Positions 16,530-24,571 of a DNA stretch of 64,000 nt are shown here, piece after piece. Below the pieces are notes generated by a model, which was not told the origin of the DNA, did not search any database, and worked only from the letters and a program-made list of their open reading frames with translations. The stretch lies in contig JANRKB010000020.1 in assembly GCA_033763695.1 (NCBI GenBank), positions 1 through 64,000 on the forward strand, given 5' to 3'. This stretch comes from JANRKB01 sp033763695 (GTDB taxonomy: Bacteria > Planctomycetota > Phycisphaerae > Phycisphaerales > UBA1924). Numbering within the stretch: position 1 is the first letter of the stretch; each line of letters starts with the position of its first letter. The position numbers and the translations under genes are program-made.

Positions 16530-17075
16530 TTAGGCGCGCTCCTGAACCGTGATGGTGATGTGGCTGAACCGCTTGATGATGCTGTGCGCCCGGCCGCGAT
16601 CCTTGGGCTGGAAACGCTTCATGCGCGGGCCGTCGTCGACACGGGCCTCGGCGACGAACAGACGCGACTCGTCGACTTCGTGCTGCTGGGCTTCGGCGGT
16701 CGCCGCACGAAGCGCCTTGTACACGTTGACGGCGGCGCGCTTGGTGCTGAAGCGGAGGAGGTTCTCAGCGTCGAGCACGTTCTTGCCACGCACCAGCTCA
16801 ACGAGCAGGTCGGCCTTGCGCGGCGAGCCGCGATGGTGCATGACCTGGCTGGTGAAGCGGGCGATGTCCTTGACGGCGACGCCGAGCGCACCGGCCAGCT
16901 TGGCAACGTCAGTCGCCTTGCAGCGCGGGTGATCGCGGCCTTCCATCCAGTTGGCGACGGCCGACAGAGCATCGTCGCCCTTGAGGCCGACGCGCTCGAT
17001 GGCCTGCGCGAGCGTGATGATGCTCACGCCCTTGGCTTCGGCCAGCGTCCGAACTGTTTTGCCTTGCAGTCTCAC
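16530..17075 (-). CDS. rplV: 50S ribosomal protein uL22 fused to an N-terminal XRE-type HTH domain
   Basis: uL22 lines the exit tunnel with a long beta-hairpin. The L22 domain here begins near residue 75 (HHRGSPRKADLLVELVRGKN) and ends RAHSIIKRFSHITITVQER. About 70 residues precede it. They match the Cro/C1 pattern: TLAEAKGVSIITLAQAI (helices 1-2), AVANWMEGRDHPR in place of SRWERGKRxPS, then ATDVAKLAGALGVAVKDI. The GTG start at 17075 has GAGGA 8 nt upstream, and no Shine-Dalgarno precedes the internal Met79, so the extension is probably made. Length 181 against 110-120. The domain could bind RNA, DNA or nothing at all. Confidence 0.95.
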   Translation of the reverse strand: MRLQGKTVRTLAEAKGVSIITLAQAIERVGLKGDDALSAVANWMEGRDHPRCKATDVAKLAGALGVAVKDIARFTSQVMHHRGSPRKADLLVELVRGKNVLDAENLLRFSTKRAAVNVYKALRAATAEAQQHEVDESRLFVAEARVDDGPRMKRFQPKDRGRAHSIIKRFSHITITVQERA

Positions 17076-17158
17076 GGGAACCTTCCTCGATTCACGCGGC
17101 GACGGGCCGCGAAGAAAACCTGACTTGAACGACGCCTGTCATCTCAACCCCGCGGCAA

Positions 17159-17464
17159 TCAGCCCGCGGCCGGAGCGGCGGTGCCGCCCGCGTCGATGCC
17201 TTCCTTCTTGTTGGTGTGACCGCGGAAGGTGCGGCTGATCGAGAACTCGCCGAGCTTGTGGCCCACCATGTCCTCGGTCACGAACACGTCGATGAACGTC
17301 TTGCCGTTGTGGACCTTGAAGGTCTGGCCCACGAACTCGGGGACGATCGTGCAGCGGCGCGCCCACGTTTTGATCGGCTCCTTGCGCCGGGCCTGGGCTT
17401 GCGCCTCGACCTTGCGGAAGAGCTTCTCGTCGACGTACGGACCTTTCTTCAGGCTGCGACCCAT
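17159..17464 (-). CDS. rpsS: 30S ribosomal protein uS19
   Basis: 30S head protein paired with uS13. It is 101 aa, starts MGRSLKKGPYVDEKLFRKV and has the motif HNGKTFIDVFVTEDMVGHKLGEF. It carries a short Gly/Ala tail. GAGGA precedes the ATG. Confidence 0.98.
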   Translation of the reverse strand: MGRSLKKGPYVDEKLFRKVEAQAQARRKEPIKTWARRCTIVPEFVGQTFKVHNGKTFIDVFVTEDMVGHKLGEFSISRTFRGHTNKKEGIDAGGTAAPAAG

Positions 17465-17497
17465 GCTTCTTTCCTCGTGGCTCTTGTCGCCACTTTC

Positions 17498-17525
17498 GAA
17501 TGCCTACTGCCGAATGCCGATTGCC
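17498..17525 (-). repeat. Heptamer-periodic repeat after rplB stop
   Basis: There are four 7-nt units on the plus strand: GAATGCC, TACTGCC, GAATGCC, GATTGCC, then a 6-nt partial unit. The array ends 10 nt from the rplB stop codon. It is the third array of this type in the superoperon. Confidence 0.75.
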
Positions 17526-17535
17526 TGTGCCTTGC

Positions 17536-18390
17536 TTACTTCTTCTGACCGTAACGCTTGCTCACGCGACGGCGGATGATCAACTTGGTCGAGAACTTCT
17601 TGCGGTTACGCGTGTTGCCGCCCTTGGCCAGAACGCCCGACGGACCGCACGGCGGGCGATTGCCCTTGGAGCGACCCGAGCCGCCGCCCAGCGGGTGGGC
17701 GTGGTGGCTCTTGGCGACGCCGCGGGTGATCGAGCGGCGCCCCATGAGGCGGGTCAGGCCGGCCTTGCCCAGGCGACGCAGACGGTGATCGGGGTTGCCG
17801 ATCTGGCCGATCGTGGCCATGCACTCGACCGAAACGCGACGGACTTCGCCGCTGGGCAGAACCAGCGTCGCGTAATCCTCTTCGCGGTTGGTCAGGCGAG
17901 CGAACGAACCGGCGGAGCGGCACATCTGAGCGCCGCGACCGGGGAGCAACTCGACGCAGTGCACTTCAAGACCGGTCGGGATGAACTTGAGCGGCATCGC
18001 GTTGCCGACGGTCGGCTCGACCGCCTGCTTGGACGACACGATCTTCATGCCGTCCTTCATGCCGTTGGCCGCGGGGATGTACCGCTTGACGCCGTCAGTG
18101 TACTTGACGAGGGCGATGTGGCACGAGCGATTGGGATCGTACTCGATGCCGATGATGGTGCCTTCGATGCCGTCGCGGTCCTTGCGCTTGAAGTCGACCA
18201 GACGGTACATCTGCTTCACGCCGCCGCCGATGCCGCGCGACGTGATCTTGCCGGAGTGGTTGCGGCCGCCGGACTTGACCTGCTTCACCAGCAGGCTGTT
18301 CTCGGGGCTGAACTTGGTGACTTCAGCGTGCATGTTGACCGACGCATTGCGACGGCCGGCGCTGGTCTTCTTGTAGACACGAATGGGCAT
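17536..18390 (-). CDS. rplB: 50S ribosomal protein uL2
   Basis: Essential protein of the peptidyl-transferase centre region. It is 284 aa, starts MPIRVYKKTSAGRRNASV and contains the C-terminal signature around PLGGGSGRSKGNRPPCGPSG, including the conserved His (SHHAHPLGGG). Upstream ribosome-binding sequence is weak (GAG). Confidence 0.98.
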   Translation of the reverse strand: MPIRVYKKTSAGRRNASVNMHAEVTKFSPENSLLVKQVKSGGRNHSGKITSRGIGGGVKQMYRLVDFKRKDRDGIEGTIIGIEYDPNRSCHIALVKYTDGVKRYIPAANGMKDGMKIVSSKQAVEPTVGNAMPLKFIPTGLEVHCVELLPGRGAQMCRSAGSFARLTNREEDYATLVLPSGEVRRVSVECMATIGQIGNPDHRLRRLGKAGLTRLMGRRSITRGVAKSHHAHPLGGGSGRSKGNRPPCGPSGVLAKGGNTRNRKKFSTKLIIRRRVSKRYGQKK

Positions 18391-18450
18391 GGGTGTCTCG
18401 CTTCTTCACTCGAGGGCGGCGGGGCCGACCTCGCAAATCGCTCACAGTCG

Positions 18451-18741
18451 TTAGAACAGTTCGATCGTGTCTTCCGCGTGCAGACGGACGATGGCCTTCT
18501 TGGTGTCGGCCGGACGGACGAGGCCGAACTTGGTCCGACGCTCCTCGGTCTTCCGCACGATGGTGTTGATGCCGATCACGCGCACCTTGTAGATCTCTTC
18601 GACCGCCTTCTTGATCTCGGTCTTGGTCGCGCGGCGATCAACGATGAAGCTGTACCGCTTCTGCTCGTTCATCGCGTAGGTGCTCTTTTCAGAGAGCAGC
18701 GGCTTCTTGATGATGTCGGTGGATGCGACATTCGCGGGCAT
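18451..18741 (-). CDS. rplW: 50S ribosomal protein uL23
   Basis: Exit-tunnel protein that docks trigger factor and SRP, 96 aa. The core reads IIKKPLLSEKSTYAMNEQ .. YSFIVDRRATKTEIKKAVEEI. The ATG at 18741 overlaps the rplD stop by one base (TAATG) and is preceded by GGAGG at 7 nt, so translation is coupled to rplD. Confidence 0.97.
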   Translation of the reverse strand: MPANVASTDIIKKPLLSEKSTYAMNEQKRYSFIVDRRATKTEIKKAVEEIYKVRVIGINTIVRKTEERRTKFGLVRPADTKKAIVRLHAEDTIELF

Positions 18742-19439
18742 TACTTGGCCTCCCCGTTCGCGGTGCGACCCAGCGGAGCCGTCTTGGCCGACTTGCCCGT
18801 CTGGGACGACGGACCGTTCAGCCACGCCTCGAGTTCCGCCTTGCCGATCACCAGGTAGCGGTGGTTCAGCATGTTGAACACGTTGATTTGATCGCTCTGC
18901 ACAAGCGTCACGCCGTCGACGTTGCGGCCCGAGAGCAGCACGTTCTTGGCCTGAGCGTTGCCGCCGTTGAGCGCGACGACCGCCGAGTTGTCGACCTTGA
19001 TGGCCTCCAGGAACTCGCGGAACGCCTTGGTCTTGGGCTCGCTCATGCCGAGGCTGTCGATGATGCGGACTTCATTGTCCAGCAGCTTGGCGAGGAACGC
19101 CGAGCGGTTGGCCTTGCGCCGCATCTTCTTGGGCATCTCGGGGCGGAAGTCCTCGCGTGTCCGCTTCTTGGAGTGGCCATGGCCACCGCCCTTGAAGAGG
19201 TTGGACTTCTTGTCGCCGTGACGGGCGTTGCCCGTGCCCTTTTGCTTGTAAATCTTGCGGGTGGAGCCCTCAACCTCGTGCCGGTTCTTCGTGCGGGCAG
19301 AACCCTGGCGCGTGTTGGTGTGGTAGCGGACATACGCCTGCTTGATGAGAGCAGGGTTGATCTCGCCGCCAAGAGCGGACTCATCGATTTTCAGGCTGCC
19401 GACTTGGCTGCCCTTCATGTTGTAGACGGGGACTTCCAT
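18741..19439 (-). CDS. rplD: 50S ribosomal protein uL4
   Basis: Tunnel-constriction protein; in E. coli it also represses the S10 operon. It is 232 aa. The conserved loop TKNRHEVEGSTRKIYKQKGTG and GGGHGHSKK are present, and the C-domain follows (YLVIGKAELEAW). A charged tail of ~25 residues is added. A 351-nt spacer separates it from rplC, unusual for this operon. Confidence 0.97.
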   Translation of the reverse strand: MEVPVYNMKGSQVGSLKIDESALGGEINPALIKQAYVRYHTNTRQGSARTKNRHEVEGSTRKIYKQKGTGNARHGDKKSNLFKGGGHGHSKKRTREDFRPEMPKKMRRKANRSAFLAKLLDNEVRIIDSLGMSEPKTKAFREFLEAIKVDNSAVVALNGGNAQAKNVLLSGRNVDGVTLVQSDQINVFNMLNHRYLVIGKAELEAWLNGPSSQTGKSAKTAPLGRTANGEAK

Positions 19440-19790
19440 CGTCCTACCTCGTCCGACGCCTTATGAGCCTTGGGACGCCATCGTCCCGCCGCTCGACCAT
19501 TCGCCTAGCTGCCTCAGGTCCAGTTCCCTCCGTCGGGAGCGTCACACTCGCGTGCGACGGGCCTGGGTCAGCCTCGACTCGGCTGTCTTAGGTTGTCCGG
19601 GCCGAGCGGCCCGAAGAACCCAACGTTGTCTTTGCTCGATGGTTTCGCGGAAGGCGGCTCGTTGAACCGTTGTCTTCCCTGTCCGACCTTTCGAGCTCGC
19701 CGACCCCGCCTTGTCCGGGCCGACGAACGAGACCTTCAACTTCGCACCGAGTCATGCAACTCGGAATCGTTCATTCAACCCGCTCGCGGC
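19440..19790 (-). other. Long spacer between rplC and rplD with hairpins, no gene recognised
   Basis: These genes are normally adjacent. The spacer contains hairpins CCGAGT/ACTCGG at 19747-19764, CGGGCCG/CGGCCCG at 19598-19613 and GGGACG/CGTCCC at 19472-19487. None is followed by a T-run. A 65-codon open frame at 19542-19739 has no recognisable family and no clear ribosome site. It could be an internal leader or processing region. Confidence 0.5.
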
Positions 19791-20480
19791 TTACTTGCCC
19801 GCGGCGGCAACCTTCTTGGCCTTGCTCTTGTAGAGGCGAACCGCCGGGCGGATCATCACCATGCCGGTGTTCGCACCCGGGACGCCGCCCTTAACCAGCA
19901 GCAGGCCATTGTCCGCGTCGATGCGGATCACGTCGAGGCTGCGGCAGGTGACGCGCTCATCGCCCATGTGGCCAGCCATGCGCTTGCCCTTGGCCAGACC
20001 GCCGCCGAAGCCGCGGTTGGAGCAGAGGCCGCCGATCGAACCGGGCGAGCGGTGCTTACGTTCGGTGCCGTGCGACGCGAACATGCCCTTGAAGTGGTAT
20101 CGCTTCATCACGCCCGCGAAGCCTTTGCCCTTGGAGGTCCCGATGACGTCAACGTACATCTGGCCTTCGAGGTCCTTGGCCGTCAGCACCTGGCCGACGC
20201 TGTAGTTGCCCGCGTCCTTGGCGTCGACGCGGAACTCGCGATGGAACCGCTGAGGAGCGGCGCCGGCGGCAGCGTCGTGGCCGATCACGGGCATCGTCGA
20301 ACGACGGGGCTTCACCTCGTCGAAACCGATCTGCACCGCGGCGTAGCCGTCCTTCTCAGGAGTACGGATCTGGGTGACGACGCAGGGGCCGACCTGCAGA
20401 ACCGTCACGGGCACAGAGACGCCAGCGTCGGTGTAGACGCGGGTCATGCCCACCTTCTTCGCCATCAGAGTCGGAGCCAT
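19791..20480 (-). CDS. rplC: 50S ribosomal protein uL3
   Basis: Early-assembly protein reaching toward the peptidyl-transferase centre. It is 229 aa with motifs AKKVGMTRVYTDAG, GTSKGKGFAGVMKRYHFKG and GSIGGLCSNRGFGGGLAKGKRMAGHMG. The last includes the usual methyl-Gln region, here without an obvious Gln. The start at 20480 has only a weak AGAG upstream. Confidence 0.97.
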   Translation of the reverse strand: MAPTLMAKKVGMTRVYTDAGVSVPVTVLQVGPCVVTQIRTPEKDGYAAVQIGFDEVKPRRSTMPVIGHDAAAGAAPQRFHREFRVDAKDAGNYSVGQVLTAKDLEGQMYVDVIGTSKGKGFAGVMKRYHFKGMFASHGTERKHRSPGSIGGLCSNRGFGGGLAKGKRMAGHMGDERVTCRSLDVIRIDADNGLLLVKGGVPGANTGMVMIRPAVRLYKSKAKKVAAAGK

Positions 20481-20567
20481 AGTCAGTCTCTACTTCGCTG
20501 CGAGCGTCGCTCGCCTCAAACGAACCGGGCCCCGGGCAGATGTGCCCGCGGCCCGATGATGAATCTC

Positions 20568-20876
20568 TTACGCCTTGATCTTCACGAAAACGCCCGCGGG
20601 GACCACGAGGCGATTGAGAGCCTCGACCGTGCGCGCGTTGGGTTCGATGATGTCGATGATCCGCTTGTGCGTGCGGATTTCGAACTGCTCGCGCGATTTC
20701 TTATCGATGAACGGCGAACGCAGCACCGTGTAACGCTCGACACGGGTCGGCAGCGGCACCGGGCCGGCGACCTTCGCGTTCGTGCGCTTGGCGTGCTCAA
20801 CGATCTCCTTGGCCGACGCATCGAGGGCCAGGTGGTCGTATGCCTCCATCCGAATTCGAATCTTGCCGCCCGTCAT
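20568..20876 (-). CDS. rpsJ: 30S ribosomal protein uS10
   Basis: Head protein of the 30S subunit and NusE partner in antitermination. It is 102 aa with IRIRMEAYDHLALDASAKEIVE and LPTRVERYTVLRSPFIDKKSREQFEIR. First gene of the superoperon; the ATG at 20876 is preceded by a leader of about 250 nt. The fusA/tuf genes often found upstream are absent. Confidence 0.98.
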   Translation of the reverse strand: MTGGKIRIRMEAYDHLALDASAKEIVEHAKRTNAKVAGPVPLPTRVERYTVLRSPFIDKKSREQFEIRTHKRIIDIIEPNARTVEALNRLVVPAGVFVKIKA

Positions 20877-21132
20877 CGTGTGCTCACTCGTCTCGTGTCT
20901 ACTTGAAGCTGTCCGGCACCATTCGACGCAAACCAACCCAACCCGACACTCTCGACCGACTTGTCATCCGCGACAGTGACAGCGACTGGGTCGCTTCAGG
21001 CCGACCCGGCCGGTGCTTGGTGCGGAAGTGTCGACCCACTGGCTTGCCGCCAGCCACCCTCGAAGCACGCGAAGAGAACAAACCACCGAAACCCAACATC
21101 GCGCGCAACGCCCCGAGCAGTTCGGGGAGGGA
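20877..21132 (-). promoter_or_regulatory. Long untranslated leader of the ribosomal superoperon
   Basis: From the predicted transcription start (near 21126) to rpsJ there are about 250 nt with no credible gene. A 6-bp hairpin CCCCGA/TCGGGG lies at its 5' end (21111-21127). In E. coli the S10 leader mediates L4 feedback; whether this leader does so is inference. Confidence 0.5.
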
Positions 21133-21160
21133 AGAATACGCCCCCGCCGTCGCGTGTCAA
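21133..21160 (-). promoter_or_regulatory. Sigma-70-type promoter of the S10 superoperon
   Basis: On the minus strand: TTGACA (21155-21160), 16-nt spacer, TATTCT (21133-21138). The -35 is perfect and the -10 matches 4 of 6. It stands out in a GC-rich spacer and faces rpsJ. Confidence 0.8.
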
Positions 21161-21211
21161 CGTGCCGTGAAGATCAAAGTTTCCAAACCTTGACCAACCC
21201 CGTCGCGCCCC

Positions 21212-22873
21212 TCAGTCCAGCGGCAGACCCTTGGACTGCCACAAACGACGCAACTCCTCAAGCGTCGTCGCCGTCCACTCCGACCCGTCCGCCAGCACGG
21301 TACGCACCACCTCGCCGCGCTCGTTCAGCGTCATGACCTGCGGCTTTGCGTCGGGGTGCAACTTGGTCGTCAGCCGCCACATGCCCGGAGCGTCCTTCGC
21401 CGCCTCCAGCACATCCGTTCGCAGGGCGATCCGCGACAACTCAGACTGATACGCATAAAACCCAAACTCAATCGGAATCTTCGACCGCACCAGCAGTTGC
21501 GGCAAGAGATACCCCTCAACGCGGCTCACATACCCCCCACCTCGCACCACCGGATCGAGGTTGCGGGTCGCCCCTGTGGGATCGTCGATCCGCACGGTCA
21601 TCTGGTCGCCCACGCGGGCCCCGGTTTCGGTGCTGGTGACCGCCTTTGCGCCATCGCGCTGGGTCATCTTGACGACCCACGCCTCGGACGCGCGATCCTT
21701 GGCCATAAAGAAGGAACTGAACACATCAATCACCGCACGCTGACCCGACGCCTGCCCGCTGACCTTCGTTGACGGCAGCAGCAAACGTGCCTGGATCTGC
21801 ACCAGCGCGCCTTCATCCAGATCGCTGCCGCTCATGCGGGCGCGATCGCGCCCGAGTTCCATTTCGCCGCGCTTGCCCATCCACGTCGTGATGCGGCGAT
21901 ACCCCAGTTCTTGATCATCGCCGTTGGCCCCGCTGGTCGCTGGCACGGCCATGCGTTCCCAGCGTTCCTTCTTGCTGGTCCCCACCACTTCCGCCAGCAC
22001 CGCGGGGCTGACGTCGGCCATGAGCTTGATGCCCGCCTCGACGGCGATGCGTCGTCCCTGCTCGATCAGCTTCGGATCTTCGAACGTCGCGGTCGCCACC
22101 AGCGTCTCATACGCAGGGCGCGCCTTGGTCCACAGCGGCTCGCCGGCGGTGACGTCGATGACGACGAACTGGCCCTTGAGCGGCTCGAAGATTGTGTAGC
22201 CGCTGATCAGTGCGGGCTTGGATGCTTCGATCGAGGGACGCTTTAGATAGAAGCGTTCGGCGGGCTGGCCACCGATCGAGAGATTGCTCACGCGATCCAT
22301 GAGCTGCGCGGGGTTGAGCTGTGCGCCTGTCGCCTGCTGGCTCATCGCGTCGGCGATTTCCTTGAGTGTGCCGCCGCTGCCGCTGCGCTGCACCGTGGCG
22401 TTGATGATCCACGTCCCATCGGCGGGCGTGATCTGAATCGCCGGGTTGCCCGCGACGCCGTTGGACTCGGCGCGGCAGCTCGCGGGCAGCTCCATCGCGA
22501 ACCCGACGCTCTCGATCCGCACCTTCTCGCCCGTGAACTCAAGCCCCGTCCCCGCGGCATCGGGCTCCTCGTTGGACTTGCTCCCGGACTTGCCGTCAGT
22601 CTCGCCGTCCGGGCGCGTCGATGGCTCGTCCTTGGGCTTGGCTTCGGGCTTGCTCTCGGGCTTGGGCTTTGGCTTGGGCGGCGCGACCTTCGACGTTCCC
22701 GGCACGGACTGCGCCAGCGCGGGCGCGGCGGCGAGCGAAAGCACGCACGCAGCCGCCAGCGCCGCCAGCAACATGCCGCAGGACAGCGAGCGGCGTGCGG
22801 CGGTCACATGGGAAGCAGCAGCAAGACGGCGAGAGCAAGTCGGCACGGGCGTGGCTCCGGTTGGGCAGGGCAT
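21212..22873 (-). CDS. Secreted hypothetical protein with low-complexity linker
   Basis: This protein of about 553 residues has an N-terminal hydrophobic segment (SLSCGMLLAALAAACVLSLAAAPALA, cleavage after ALA). A Lys/Pro/Glu/Ser-rich linker follows (KPKPKPESKPEAKPKDEPS). A long Trp/Arg-containing globular part has no family I recognise. One segment (VGFAMELPASCRAES ... WIINATVQRSG ... LKEIADAM) resembles the fold seen in bacterial surface proteins with a PsbP-like start; this is weak. The start is uncertain: ATG 22873 has no clear ribosome site, and the frame stays open to 23113, which would overlap divergent tyrS. Confidence 0.75.
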   Translation of the reverse strand: MPCPTGATPVPTCSRRLAAASHVTAARRSLSCGMLLAALAAACVLSLAAAPALAQSVPGTSKVAPPKPKPKPESKPEAKPKDEPSTRPDGETDGKSGSKSNEEPDAAGTGLEFTGEKVRIESVGFAMELPASCRAESNGVAGNPAIQITPADGTWIINATVQRSGSGGTLKEIADAMSQQATGAQLNPAQLMDRVSNLSIGGQPAERFYLKRPSIEASKPALISGYTIFEPLKGQFVVIDVTAGEPLWTKARPAYETLVATATFEDPKLIEQGRRIAVEAGIKLMADVSPAVLAEVVGTSKKERWERMAVPATSGANGDDQELGYRRITTWMGKRGEMELGRDRARMSGSDLDEGALVQIQARLLLPSTKVSGQASGQRAVIDVFSSFFMAKDRASEAWVVKMTQRDGAKAVTSTETGARVGDQMTVRIDDPTGATRNLDPVVRGGGYVSRVEGYLLPQLLVRSKIPIEFGFYAYQSELSRIALRTDVLEAAKDAPGMWRLTTKLHPDAKPQVMTLNERGEVVRTVLADGSEWTATTLEELRRLWQSKGLPLD

Positions 22874-23054
22874 GTCGCGAAGGAACGGCGGCCTGTTCCA
22901 TACGCCCCGCGGCAACCATAGATCGGCGGTCGGCGTGCGAACGCTTTGTTTCTGCGTTCGGGGGATGCCTCCCGGCCCGTCGCGCGGCGGCGTCGGCCTG
23001 CCACACCCCGTCGCCCCGGCCCGCCGCCCGCCTGAGTCGCTATCGTTCGCCCCT

Positions 23055-24350
<1,296 letters not shown>

Positions 24351-24397
24351 TCATCGTCTCACGCCAAGACACGCCGCGAGCCGACGCGTCCCTCTGA

Positions 24398-24532
24398 ACG
24401 AGCCCGACGCGCGAGCGAGGGCCGCGGTTGTGCAAAGACACGCGAAGCGTCGTCGCATGATTTCATCGCAAGCACGCGCGATCGTCGTGACCCAATCGCC
24501 CGCCGAAGCCCTCGCTCGCGCCTCGGGCTCGT
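24398..24532. repeat. 25-bp inverted repeat between convergent genes
   Basis: Arms at 24398-24422 and 24508-24532 are complementary over 25 bp with one mismatch; the arm core is GAGCCCGA followed by CGCGAGCGAGGGC. The loop is 85 nt. A second inverted pair (GTCGTGAC 24484-24491 with GTCACGAC 24531-24538) overlaps the right arm. It separates the 3' ends of tyrS and the M3 peptidase gene. Confidence 0.8.
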
Positions 24533-24571
24533 CACGACAATCGCATCACCCGGCGTGCGCCGCGCGACCGC

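Noticed and set aside
19542..19739. 65-codon frame in the rplC-rplD spacer
   Set aside because: No recognisable family, weak ribosome site, and composition like the surrounding spacer.
20877..21211. tuf or fusA remnant upstream of rpsJ
   Set aside because: No elongation-factor motif in any frame; the spacer holds only the promoter and leader.
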